Assembly (NCBI GenBank): GCA_964511945.1
Contig: CAZEHO010000004.1
Location: forward strand, 1 to 64,000
DNA length: 64,000 nt
Reading direction: 5' to 3'
Origin: CAZEHO01 sp964511945
GTDB taxonomy: Bacteria; Actinomycetota; Acidimicrobiia; Spongiisociales; UBA11373
Within the stretch, counting starts at the first letter, position 1; each line of letters begins with the position of its first letter. Shown here in pieces: positions 40,708-49,250 of this stretch. The notes under the pieces are model-generated. The model was not told the origin of the DNA. It made no database searches and saw only the letters and a program-made list of their open reading frames with translations. Made by a program: the position numbers and the translations under genes.

Positions 40708-40804
40708 GGCGCCCTCGTGGCGCCCCACCTGCAGGTTCCCTTGCCCCCCTAGGGAATCTGCACACCCACCGGGATCGGCCCGCGACGACGGTCGCGGGCC
40801 GATC
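40708..40804 (+). promoter_or_regulatory. Structured 5' leader of mgtE: three consecutive hairpins
   Basis: Perfect stems: GGCGCC (40708-40713) with GGCGCC (40719-40724); TTCCCT (40736-40741) with AGGGAA (40751-40756); and a 14-bp stem GATCGGCCCGCGAC (40773-40786) with GTCGCGGGCCGATC (40791-40804) and loop GACG. The GTG start of mgtE follows 40 nt later. The known M-box magnesium riboswitch consensus is not recognisable. Regulatory function is an inference. Confidence 0.5.
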
Positions 40805-40844
40805 GCGTCCCCCGGCTCTGGGAACGCTGCTTGAATCCGAAAGC

Positions 40845-42221
40845 GTGAAGTTCCCACCACTCCGACCGCGCGACTTGGCCGTTGCTCTTCGCGAACTGGC
40901 CCGGCGGGCTCCGCGCGAGGCGGAGGAGTACCTCGGTACCCACCAGGAGGAGTGGGGCACCCTTGCGGAGGTCGATCCGCATGACGCTGCCGACATCCTG
41001 GAAGCCATCGACGAGGAGGCCGCCGCCGGATTGATCGTCGGCCTCGAGACAGAACAGGCTGCAGACGTCCTCGAAGAGATGCGCGACGAGGTGGCCGCCG
41101 ACGTTCTCGAAGAGATGGCGCCGAGTGATGCCGCCGAACTCGTCGGGGAGTTGCACCCAGATGAGGCGGCCGACGTCATCGGACACCTCGACGCCGAGGC
41201 TCGGGTCGAAATCCTCCACGCCCTAGACGATGAGCACGTGGACGAGATCCTCGCCCTGCTGGCGTATCCACCGGATGCCGCCGGCGGGTTGATGAAGCCG
41301 GATGTGGCCACGCTCCCCGCTGCACTCAGCGCCGGCGAGGCCATCGAGGCGCTCCGCCGGCTCCACGAGCACCTCGAGGATCTTGCATACGTGTACGTCG
41401 TCGACGCGTCCAACCGGCTGCTCGGGGTCGTGTCGTTCCGGGAGCTGGTGTTCGCCAGGCCCGGCAGAGCCCTCGACGATGTGATGGTGCCGAATCCGGT
41501 TGCGGTCCGGCCCGAGACCGACCGCGAAGACGTCGCCGAGATGATCCAGCGGTACAACCTGTTCGCCCTGCCGGTGGTCGACCATCGAGGAGTGCTCCTC
41601 GGCATGGTGTCGATCGACGACGTCATCGTCGAGGTGCAGCGGGAAGCCACCGAGGACATCGCGGCGATGGTCGGTGCCGGCGCCGAGGAAACGATCTTCA
41701 CGCCGGTGACTCGATCCATCCGGAGCCGCCTGCCGTGGACCGCGGTGAACCTGGCGACCGCTTTCCTGGTCGCCGCCGTGGTGAGCCAGTTCGAACCGGT
41801 GATCGACCGGCTCGCAGTCCTCGCCGCCTACATGCCGGTGGTCGCCTCGGTCGGCGGCAACAGTGGTGCGCAGAGCCAGGCAGTGGTGATCCGTGCGATG
41901 GCCGTCGACGGGGTGCCCCGCCAGAGGGTCAGGAGCGTTCTCGGGAAATCCACAATGATCGGCCTGATCAACGGGATCGCGATCGGCAGCCTCTCCGGCG
42001 GTATCGCTGCGTTGTTCACTCAGGACGCCCGAATCGGCCTCGTCATCGGATTGGCGGCGCTCGCCAACCTGCTCGTCGCCAATCTGGTGGGGAGTGGCAT
42101 CCCGATCCTTCTGAAGACACTCGGGCAGGATCCGGCACTCGCCTCCAACATCTTCATGACGATGGTCACCGACCTCGTCGGGTTCGGAGGCTTCCTTGGG
42201 ATTGCAGCCCTTATGTTGTAG
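40845..42221 (+). CDS. mgtE: MgtE magnesium transporter
   Basis: Mg2+ channel (458 aa). The N-terminal superhelical domain (about 1-125) repeats acidic blocks such as AADVLEEM and DEAADVIGHL. Two CBS domains follow (about 130-255; VVDASNRLLGVVSF and VVDHRGVLLGMVSI). The five-helix pore domain (about 275-458) contains the family signature VGGNSGAQSQAVVIRAMA. The GTG start lacks a strong Shine-Dalgarno, but the frame upstream has no MgtE similarity. A long structured leader precedes it. Divergent from selD. Confidence 0.92.
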   Translation: MKFPPLRPRDLAVALRELARRAPREAEEYLGTHQEEWGTLAEVDPHDAADILEAIDEEAAAGLIVGLETEQAADVLEEMRDEVAADVLEEMAPSDAAELVGELHPDEAADVIGHLDAEARVEILHALDDEHVDEILALLAYPPDAAGGLMKPDVATLPAALSAGEAIEALRRLHEHLEDLAYVYVVDASNRLLGVVSFRELVFARPGRALDDVMVPNPVAVRPETDREDVAEMIQRYNLFALPVVDHRGVLLGMVSIDDVIVEVQREATEDIAAMVGAGAEETIFTPVTRSIRSRLPWTAVNLATAFLVAAVVSQFEPVIDRLAVLAAYMPVVASVGGNSGAQSQAVVIRAMAVDGVPRQRVRSVLGKSTMIGLINGIAIGSLSGGIAALFTQDARIGLVIGLAALANLLVANLVGSGIPILLKTLGQDPALASNIFMTMVTDLVGFGGFLGIAALML

Positions 42222-42243
42222 GCCGGGAATCGGAAGCCAGAGA

Positions 42244-42672
42244 TCAGAGGTCAGACAGACCCTTCTCGACCCATTCCTCGAAGCTCACACCGTCCATCCA
42301 CTCGGTGAAGTGGACCGCCCGGAACCAGTGCTTCACCGCGTCGAAGGCTTCCGGGGAGGGATCGGCCGCCAGTTCGGCCCGGGCCAGATCCAGGTGGGGC
42401 CGCCATCCGGCTCCGCCGAGCACCTCGTCGACCCCGTTGCGCCAGTCGGGAAGCCGCCCCGGGTCACGATCGTCGCCACCCCAGTATCGGGCAAGGCGCC
42501 GGGCATTCCGGGCCGCCTTGCGCAACGCCTTGGCGGTCACCTTGTCCACCCGACCCTCGATAAAAAAGGCAACGTCCTCGAGCCAGCGAGCCAGTTCTGC
42601 GTCATCGATCGATGCCGGATCGAACACCGCCATCTCGTAGAGCGCGTCGACGCTCGAGGTCAGGCCCGCCAT
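42244..42672 (-). CDS. Hypothetical protein, helical
   Basis: 142-aa cytosolic protein without a family I recognise. It is mostly helical: LARWLEDVAFFIEGRVDKV, ALRKAARNARRLARYWGG, and a C-terminal AVHFTEWMDGVSFEEWVEKG rich in Trp and acidic residues. The ATG at 42670-42672 lies 7 nt after the stop of the class IV aminotransferase gene, so the two are likely one operon. Convergent with mgtE. Confidence 0.65.
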   Translation of the reverse strand: MAGLTSSVDALYEMAVFDPASIDDAELARWLEDVAFFIEGRVDKVTAKALRKAARNARRLARYWGGDDRDPGRLPDWRNGVDEVLGGAGWRPHLDLARAELAADPSPEAFDAVKHWFRAVHFTEWMDGVSFEEWVEKGLSDL

Positions 42673-42679
42673 CCGGGAC

Positions 42680-43507
42680 TCAGCCCGTGCCGGTCTCGTC
42701 GGCGACGGTGGCCGCATAGGCCGCCCGCAACCGTTCGGTGACCGGCCCGCTCGGAATCTCGACGTCGCCGACGGCACCGATCCGGAGAACCTCCTTCAAG
42801 GTCGACAGGCCCATTGCCTCGTCGGCGGTTTCAAGCCGCTCGAGCGGGAAGCGGTCTTCACGGACTTCGAGGCCGATCGCCGCCGCCGCCTCGAGAACGA
42901 CGTGTCTGGTGATCGACGCCAGGATCCCGAGATCCAGCGTCGGGGTCTCGAGTACACCGTCGTGCACCCAGGCCACGGTGAACGTTGGGCCCTCGATCAC
43001 CCAGCCTTCACGGCACAGCAGCAGCGCATCGTCGAATCCGGCGGCCCGGGCGAGGTCGGAGGACGCCATGTTGGGTGCGTAGGAGAGCCACTTGACCGCC
43101 GAGAACGGTCCCGCCGAAGTCCCCGGATGCCACGGCGCCTCCATGGGCATCAGCCGCATCGGGTCGTTGACGCTGGGAAGCGGCTCCCACATGACGATCG
43201 TCCTCGGGGCTGCCGTCACGTCGGGATCCCGGCCGCCGCCGGTCACCATCACCCGAACCTGGCTGTCACCTCCGGCTGCGGCGACGATTTTGACCCAAGA
43301 TTCGAGGGCAGCCCGATCGGGCGAATCGAGCCCGATGGCGGACGCCGACCGGTCGAGCCGGTCGAGGTGCTGGGCCATGCGGAACGGGTGGCCCCCATAC
43401 GACCGGATGACCTCGAAGCAGCCGTATCCGCGCTGCACCGCCCAGTCGAACACCGAGATCGATGCCTCGCGTTCGGGAGCCGGCACACCGTCGATGAGTA
43501 CACGCAT
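42680..43507 (-). CDS. Class IV PLP aminotransferase
   Basis: Fold-type IV PLP enzyme (275 aa), related to branched-chain aminotransferase, D-amino-acid transaminase and 4-amino-4-deoxychorismate lyase (PabC). Features are ISVFDWAVQRGYGCFEVIR near the N-terminus, the PLP lysine in FSAVKWLSYAPNMA, the Glu in EGWVIEGPTFTVAWV, and GLSTLKEVLRIGAV near the C-terminus. Choice between PabC and a transaminase cannot be made by eye. The ATG at 43505-43507 fits the family start. Confidence 0.85.
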   Translation of the reverse strand: MRVLIDGVPAPEREASISVFDWAVQRGYGCFEVIRSYGGHPFRMAQHLDRLDRSASAIGLDSPDRAALESWVKIVAAAGGDSQVRVMVTGGGRDPDVTAAPRTIVMWEPLPSVNDPMRLMPMEAPWHPGTSAGPFSAVKWLSYAPNMASSDLARAAGFDDALLLCREGWVIEGPTFTVAWVHDGVLETPTLDLGILASITRHVVLEAAAAIGLEVREDRFPLERLETADEAMGLSTLKEVLRIGAVGDVEIPSGPVTERLRAAYAATVADETGTG

Positions 43508-43589
43508 CGGTGGCGAGGTTACTTCGACCCCGGAGGCCGCCGTCACCGTCGAGGTCGTGCCGCACGGGCCGCAGCCGGTCTCGGCCCTA

Positions 43590-43595
43590 TACCCT
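43590..43595 (+). promoter_or_regulatory. Putative -10 box (TACCCT), leaderless glnE
   Basis: TACCCT ends 7 nt before ATG 43603, with spacer GCATCCC and no Shine-Dalgarno. Confidence 0.45.
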
Positions 43596-43602
43596 GCATC
43601 CC

Positions 43603-46470
43603 ATGAACGACGTCGGATCTCTGCTCGCGCTGACACCGCCGATCCGGGATGCCCTCGCATCCGCCGGCTGGTTTCGCGACGGTGATCCGACCCCCGCAGC
43701 AACATCGCTCCTCCGGGAGATCGTTCGCGGGCCGGATCCCGACGGAGCCGTTGATCGATTGCGGATGATCCTCGAGGAGCAGCCCGACCTGGGTCGCGAC
43801 GCTCTCACCAACGAGGACCTGGGCCGAGCCCTGGTCGCAGTGATCGGAGCAACCCGGGCGCTCAGCACAACGACGGCAGCCGACCCCTCGGCGCTGCGAG
43901 CTGCAGCGGCCCCCGGCGAGCTCGATCTCGCCAAGGTGCTCGCCGCAGGAGATTCCGCCGAACTGGTCCAGGGTGTTCACGGGGCTCTGCTCACTATCGC
44001 GGCCCGCGATTTGACCGGTACCGCAACGATGCCCGAGGTGGGCAGGCTGCTGTCCGACGTCGCCGATGCCGCGGCGGGAACCGCACTCGGCCTGGCACGG
44101 GAAGCCTCTGAGTTCCGCTTCGCCGTGATCGCCATGGGGAAGTGGGGTGGACGCGAGCTCAACTACGCATCCGACATCGACGTGCTCTTCGTCTACGACG
44201 CCACCGACGCGGACGATCCCGTTGCAGCCGCATCCGATGCCACCCGAATCGCTCAGCAGTTCCTGGCAATCCTCGGCGGCCGGGGTAACGCCGGTATTGC
44301 ATTTCGGGTCGATGCCAACCTCCGCCCGGAGGGCCGGTCCGGTCCTCTCGCCAGAACAGTGGAGTCGTATTCGGCGTACTGGGAACGATGGGCCGACACG
44401 TGGGAAATGCAGGCGCTCATCAAGGCACGGGTTGCCGCCGGCGACTTGGAGCTCGGCACCAGGTTCCTGGCTGCAGCCGAACCGCACGTGTATCCCGAAA
44501 CCCTCGGGGCGGAGGCGGTCGAGTCGATCCGATCGATGAAGACCCGGGCCGAGGAGGCGGCTGCACGAGTTGCCGGAGACGAGATCAAACGCGGTGTCGG
44601 GGGGATTCGCGACATCGAGTTCTCGGTGCAGCTGCTGCAGCTGGTCCACGGCCGGGCCGATGCCGATCTACGGCACGCCAACACGCTCGCCGCCCTCGCG
44701 GTGCTCCACGATTCGGGGTACGTGCGACCCGAGGACGCCGAGATCCTCACCGAGGCCTACACCTGGCTGCGCGATGTCGAGCACCGGCTGCAGATGGTCG
44801 ACCTGCGCCAGACCCACGAGCTACCGGCGGGGTCCGAAGAGCGTGACGCCATTGCCAAGGCGATGGGGTACCGCGACCATCCCGGCCAATCCGCACTCGG
44901 GCAATTCGACGACCATCTCGTCGCCCGGCGGGCGGAGATCCGCACCATTCACCAGCGGCTGTTCTACCGGCCGCTCCTCGAGGCCTTTGCCGAGTCTCCC
45001 ACGGTCAAGCTGACAGAGGCGGGGGCGGCACGACAGCTGGCTGCACTCGGGTTCCTCGACGTCGAGGGAGCAAGGCGAGCGTTCTCCGACCTCACCGCAG
45101 GCCTAAGCCGCCGCAGCCGCCTCATGCAGCAACTCCTGCCGCTCATGCTGGATTGGCTGTCCAACGCCCCCGACCCGGACCTGGGCCTCGAGCAACTCCG
45201 GCTGCTGGTCACCTCAACCGCCGACAACGCACAACTGGTAGCCACGATGCGCGACAACCCGGTGGCCGCCGAGCGGCTGTGCACCTTGCTCGGGACGAGC
45301 CGGCTGCTCGGCCGGTTGCTCGACCGGATTCCCGGGTTCCTGGCGCGCCTCGGCGATGACTGGGCACTGTCCAACTTCCGCACCCGGGAGCAATTGATCA
45401 CCGAAGCCGAACGGCGGCTGACCGTCCGGGAGGATCCCACCGCTCGGCTGCGATCGGTCCGGCGACTGGTCGCAGCGACGATCCTGTGGATCGCCGGCCG
45501 GGACCTGACGGGCACGGCGGACCAGCGATGGGTCGGCAGAGCCCTGGCCGATCTGGCCGATGCAGCTGCGGCGGCTGCACTGCGCCATGCGCAGATGACG
45601 GTAGGTGCCAGCCCGCGTATGGCAGTGATCGCGATGGGCAAGTGGGGTGGCGGCGAGCTCAATTACGCCTCGGACCTCGATGCGATCCTGGTCTTCGAGC
45701 CCGGCGACGATCCGGAATCAGATGCCGAGACTGCACTGCGAGTTGCCACCGAGTTCGTCGGGGCCGTGCGAGCAGAAGGCCCGACCCCGGGGTTCCAAAT
45801 AGACCTGGACCTGCGGCCCGAAGGGAAACGGGGTGCCCTGATCCGGTCGCTCGACTCCTATCGGGCCTATTACGAGCGGTGGGCGGACACCTGGGAGTTC
45901 CAGGCCCTGCTGCGAGCCCGGATTGCTGCGGGGGACGAGGAACTCGGTGCCCGGTTCCTGGAGATGGTCGAGCCGTTCCTTTACCGCGATGACTTCAGCG
46001 TCGAGCGGGAACGGGAGGTCCGGCGGATGAAGGTGCGGATCGAACAGGAGCGCATCCCACCCGGCGAGGACGCGGCGTTCCACATGAAGCTGGGTCGAGG
46101 CAGCCTCTCCGATGTGGAGTGGACGGTGCAGCTGCTGCAACTCCGCCACGGCGCTGCTGATCCATCGGTTCGAACACCGAGCACGCTGGAGGGCCTCGAA
46201 GCGTTGCGGGATGCCGAATTGCTGACCGGAGTGGAAGCAGCGGTGCTGGCCGAGGCCTACGGATTCTGCGCCCGGGTGCGCAACCGGCTCTTCCTCCAGG
46301 CCGGGAAACAGCGCGACTCGCTTCCGGCCGACGCCACCGAGGTCGGACGGCTGGCGAGGTCGCTCGGCTACCTGCGCCATCCCCGGACCACCCTGCGAGA
46401 GCGCTATCGGCGGGTCACCAGGCGGGCGCGGCGGGTCACCGAGGAACGCTTCTACGGCGATCACGGTTGA
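43603..46470 (+). CDS. glnE: Bifunctional glutamine synthetase adenylyltransferase/deadenylase
   Basis: GlnE (955 aa) adenylylates and deadenylylates GlnA in nitrogen control. Two nucleotidyltransferase modules are visible: an N-terminal one with GKWGGRELNYASDIDVLFVYD (about 181-200) and a C-terminal one with GKWGGGELNYASDLDAILVFE (about 680-700). Each is followed by RPEG and RYYERWADTWE-like strings (FRVDANLRPEGRSG; DLDLRPEGKRG) and a GlnD-UR_UTase helical domain. The size matches the family. It starts with a leaderless pattern and ends 33 bp before the M20 gene. Confidence 0.95.
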   Translation: MNDVGSLLALTPPIRDALASAGWFRDGDPTPAATSLLREIVRGPDPDGAVDRLRMILEEQPDLGRDALTNEDLGRALVAVIGATRALSTTTAADPSALRAAAAPGELDLAKVLAAGDSAELVQGVHGALLTIAARDLTGTATMPEVGRLLSDVADAAAGTALGLAREASEFRFAVIAMGKWGGRELNYASDIDVLFVYDATDADDPVAAASDATRIAQQFLAILGGRGNAGIAFRVDANLRPEGRSGPLARTVESYSAYWERWADTWEMQALIKARVAAGDLELGTRFLAAAEPHVYPETLGAEAVESIRSMKTRAEEAAARVAGDEIKRGVGGIRDIEFSVQLLQLVHGRADADLRHANTLAALAVLHDSGYVRPEDAEILTEAYTWLRDVEHRLQMVDLRQTHELPAGSEERDAIAKAMGYRDHPGQSALGQFDDHLVARRAEIRTIHQRLFYRPLLEAFAESPTVKLTEAGAARQLAALGFLDVEGARRAFSDLTAGLSRRSRLMQQLLPLMLDWLSNAPDPDLGLEQLRLLVTSTADNAQLVATMRDNPVAAERLCTLLGTSRLLGRLLDRIPGFLARLGDDWALSNFRTREQLITEAERRLTVREDPTARLRSVRRLVAATILWIAGRDLTGTADQRWVGRALADLADAAAAAALRHAQMTVGASPRMAVIAMGKWGGGELNYASDLDAILVFEPGDDPESDAETALRVATEFVGAVRAEGPTPGFQIDLDLRPEGKRGALIRSLDSYRAYYERWADTWEFQALLRARIAAGDEELGARFLEMVEPFLYRDDFSVEREREVRRMKVRIEQERIPPGEDAAFHMKLGRGSLSDVEWTVQLLQLRHGAADPSVRTPSTLEGLEALRDAELLTGVEAAVLAEAYGFCARVRNRLFLQAGKQRDSLPADATEVGRLARSLGYLRHPRTTLRERYRRVTRRARRVTEERFYGDHG

Positions 46471-46502
46471 CGGCGGAATACAATGCTCCGCCTCCTGACC
46501 AC

Positions 46503-47675
46503 ATGATGGACCCAACGCGCCTCCGTGCCCTCACCGATGAGCACACCGACACAGCGGTGTCGCTCCGGCGCGACCTCCATCGCCGGCCGGAGTTGTCATG
46601 GGAGGAACTCGAGACGACCTCAGCAATCGTGGACCGTCTCCGGGATGCGGGGCTCTCGCCGATGACGGTGTCGGATCAACCGGGCGTGGTGGTGGACGTT
46701 GGCCGGGGTGAGCCACTGATCGCGTTCCGGGCCGACCTCGACGCACTCCCGATCGACGAAGCGGTGCAATCGCCGTACACATCTGAGATCCCGGGAGTCA
46801 TGCACGCCTGCGGTCACGACGCCCATAGCGCGATCGCGGTCGGGATCGCGCTGATGCTCGCCGAGGTAGATCTCCCCGGGCGAGTGCGCATCCTGTTCCA
46901 GCCCGCTGAGGAGGCGATGCCCGGTGGCGCACTCGAGATGCTCCGCCGCTCGGCACTCGACGGCGTGCAGGCACTCCTCGGATTCCACGTCGACCCGTCG
47001 CTCCCCGCCGGAACGCTCGGGCTGCGGGCAGACGCCATCACCGGTGCCTCGGATCGCCTTGTCGTTGAAATCACCGGACCAGGGGGACATACCTCACGTC
47101 CCCATCAGACGGTTGATGTCATCGGGGCGGCAGCCCGGGTCGCAACCGATCTCCCCGCGGTGCTGCAGCGAATCACCGATCCCCGCAAGCCAGTCGCGAT
47201 CGTGTTCGGCCGAATCTCCGGCGGAATCACCGACAACGTGATCCCGACCCGGGTCGAGATGGGTGGCACAGTGCGCCTCTTCGACCTCGACTTGTGGCGA
47301 ACGCTCCCCCCGATTGTCGAAGGACTGGTGCAGGACATCGTCGCTCCCCTCGGTGCCACCGCCAAGGTCAACTACGACCAGGGCCATCCACCGGTCGTCA
47401 ACGACGCCGGGGTGATCGAAATCGTCCGCCGTACCGCGGCACCATTGCTCGAGCCGGGATCAGTGCGGACCACCGAGCAAAGCCTCGGCGCAGAAGATTT
47501 CTCGTGGTATCTGGAACACGTCCCGGGAGCACTGGTGCGGCTCGGAGCGGGGCTTCCCGGATCCGATGTCGATCTCCACTCGGCGACGTTCGACATCGAC
47601 GAGGCCTCCATCCCCACCGGGATGCTGATCGGGGCCTCCAGCCTGCTGGCCATGCTGGAGCAGGCCGCCGGCTGA
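46503..47675 (+). CDS. M20-family amidohydrolase
   Basis: Metal-dependent amidohydrolase or aminoacylase (390 aa) of the M20D group (hippurate hydrolase, IAA-amino-acid hydrolase). The metal ligands are in GVMHACGHDAH (Cys and His), FQPAEEAMPGG (Glu pair) and GFHVDPSLPAG. The dimerisation domain starts near DRLVVEITGPGGHTSRPHQ, and LGAEDFSWYL gives the late ligand region. The ATG at 46503 (or 46506) follows TACAAT (46479-46484), a good -10. A TTG further upstream is less likely. Substrate unknown. Confidence 0.88.
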   Translation: MMDPTRLRALTDEHTDTAVSLRRDLHRRPELSWEELETTSAIVDRLRDAGLSPMTVSDQPGVVVDVGRGEPLIAFRADLDALPIDEAVQSPYTSEIPGVMHACGHDAHSAIAVGIALMLAEVDLPGRVRILFQPAEEAMPGGALEMLRRSALDGVQALLGFHVDPSLPAGTLGLRADAITGASDRLVVEITGPGGHTSRPHQTVDVIGAAARVATDLPAVLQRITDPRKPVAIVFGRISGGITDNVIPTRVEMGGTVRLFDLDLWRTLPPIVEGLVQDIVAPLGATAKVNYDQGHPPVVNDAGVIEIVRRTAAPLLEPGSVRTTEQSLGAEDFSWYLEHVPGALVRLGAGLPGSDVDLHSATFDIDEASIPTGMLIGASSLLAMLEQAAG

Positions 47676-47739
47676 CCGAACCCGATGCAACTGCGGTGGG
47701 GGACCTTGGCCCCTGGCATGGCGCCGGCCCGCCGCTCAT

Positions 47740-47937
47740 CCTTGGGCCCGACCTGATCTGGTCGACGGCAGCCATGAACACCACCTGGGTCAAGTCCTCC
47801 GCCGTCGCTCGCACTCCCCCGCACCGGTCGAACAGGTATCCGTAGACCTTGCCGACGGATTGCTCCTAGAACTCCCGAAAGCGCGCCGGGTCATGAAGGT
47901 CGTGGCCGCTCGCTTGGGGTCCCGACGGGGCGTTCAT
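47740..47937 (-). pseudogene. Truncated ECF sigma-70 factor with a nonsense codon
   Basis: The minus strand reads from ATG 47937 through DPARFREF, hits TAG at 47868-47866, and in the same frame continues EQSVGKVYGYLFDRCGG then ATAEDLTQVVFMAAVDQIRSG. This is sigma region 2 of ECF factors (VYGYL...AEDLTQ.VF.AAV). A Tyr codon is the normal residue where the TAG stands (FY before the EQS stretch). Similarity stops near 47746, so region 4 is missing. AAAGGA precedes the ATG. The rest of the 47676-48056 gap holds nothing I can support. Confidence 0.72.
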
Positions 47938-48056
47938 CCCGGATCCTTTGCCGAGGAGTCGCTCCAGGGAACGAGAATCAATCGGTCAGATCGTCTCGAA
48001 GATGCCGAGGGCGAGCCAGAGGCGATCGACCCTGGCCGGGATGTATCCGAACGGCG

Positions 48057-49079
48057 CTACTCGCCGTCGAGTTCGATGTTCAGCACCGAGGCCAGCGCCC
48101 GCATCTGGTCCATCAGTTCGGTGAACTCCCACGGCAGGATGGCCTGGGCACCATCGACCTTGGCTTCTTCCGGATTCGGGTGGACGTCAACCATGATCCC
48201 GTCGGCGCCGACGGCAATCGCCGCCCGGGCCAGTGGAGTCACCAGGGTGCGGCGTCCTCCGGAGTGGGACGGATCCACCACGATCGGAAGATGAGACAGC
48301 GCCTTGACTACGGGAACCGCCGAGATGTCGAGCGTGTTGCGGGTCTGGCTCTCAAACGTCCGGATCCCTCGCTCGCAGAGGATGATCTCGTGGTTGCCCT
48401 CTTTGTAGATGTACTCCGCCGCGTTCAGCCACTCCTCGATCGTGGCGGTGAAGCCTCGCTTGAGCAGGACCGGCTTCGGCTGGCGGCCCAATTCGGCCAG
48501 CAGCGTGAAGTTGGCCATGTTGCGAGTACCGATACGGATCAAGTCGGCATACGAAGCGACGAGTTCGACGTCGCGGGGATCGACCACCTCGCAGGTGAAC
48601 GGCAGCCCGAATTCGGCACGAGCCTCGGACAGCATCTCCAGACCCTCCTTGCCGAGGCCCTGGAACGAGTAGGGCGAGGTGCGAGGCTTGAAGGCATCAC
48701 CCCGAAGGATGACCGCGCCCGACTTTTTCACCGCTGCCGCGGTGGTCAGCAGTTGATCACGGGACTCGACCGCGCATGGTCCGGCGATCACGGCGAATGA
48801 CCCGCCGCCGACCGGTACTCCCCCGACCGGCACCACCGAGTCGTTCGCCTGGAAGTCGCGACTGACGAACTTGAACGGCTTGAGGACCGGAACCGCACGC
48901 TCGACCCCCGGGAACGCTTCGAACGGGAGTTGCTGGATCAGGCTGCGGTCGCCGATGGCCCCGATGACCGTCCGCAATTGACCGACGGAGACGTGAGCGT
49001 CGGCGCCGATCGCGGTCAGACGCTCGACCACATGGTCGATGTCCTCCTGGGTGGCATCGGGCTGCATGACGATGATCAT
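48057..49079 (-). CDS. aroF: 3-Deoxy-7-phosphoheptulonate synthase (DAHP synthase)
   Basis: First enzyme of the shikimate pathway (340 aa), joining PEP and erythrose-4-phosphate. It is the type I-beta form with an N-terminal ferredoxin-like regulatory domain (about 1-70; MIIVMQPDATQEDIDHVVER) and a TIM barrel. Family strings are VIAGPCAVESRDQL, LRGDAFKPRTSPYSFQGLG, LLKRGFTATIEEWLNAAEYI, and the metal-ligand region IVVDPSHSGGRR. GAGGAG precedes the ATG at 49077-49079. It is divergent from the XRE regulator gene. Confidence 0.93.
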   Translation of the reverse strand: MIIVMQPDATQEDIDHVVERLTAIGADAHVSVGQLRTVIGAIGDRSLIQQLPFEAFPGVERAVPVLKPFKFVSRDFQANDSVVPVGGVPVGGGSFAVIAGPCAVESRDQLLTTAAAVKKSGAVILRGDAFKPRTSPYSFQGLGKEGLEMLSEARAEFGLPFTCEVVDPRDVELVASYADLIRIGTRNMANFTLLAELGRQPKPVLLKRGFTATIEEWLNAAEYIYKEGNHEIILCERGIRTFESQTRNTLDISAVPVVKALSHLPIVVDPSHSGGRRTLVTPLARAAIAVGADGIMVDVHPNPEEAKVDGAQAILPWEFTELMDQMRALASVLNIELDGE

Positions 49080-49204
49080 CGACTCGTCTCCTCGCGCTGC
49101 AGCATTCGGGGTCATGAAAGATTTGTCGGCGATCGGCGCGCCGACGATAGTCCGCAGCGGCAGCGAAGCCCTCATCCGGCCGGGCCAATCTCACTCCCCT
49201 GGGT

Positions 49205-49224
49205 CTGCTTGCAATTGCAAGCAG
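49205..49224. promoter_or_regulatory. Perfect 20-bp palindrome upstream of the XRE regulator
   Basis: CTGCTTGCAATTGCAAGCAG is fully self-complementary. It overlaps a candidate -35 (TTGCAA, 49209-49214), 16 nt before TACCAT. Such a site is well placed for binding by the adjacent helix-turn-helix protein. Confidence 0.65.
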
Positions 49225-49230
49225 CTGAGA

Positions 49231-49250
49231 TACCATTGTGAGCACAATGG
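49231..49250 (+). promoter_or_regulatory. -10 box and second inverted repeat at the XRE start
   Basis: TACCAT (49231-49236) is the candidate -10. CCATTGT-GAGC-ACAATGG (49233-49250) is an inverted repeat that spans the region from the -10 to the ATG at 49247. It may be a second operator or mRNA hairpin. Confidence 0.5.

Noticed and set aside
40680..40845. M-box (ykoK) magnesium riboswitch in front of mgtE
   Set aside because: The conserved core strings of the M-box could not be found; only plain hairpins are visible.
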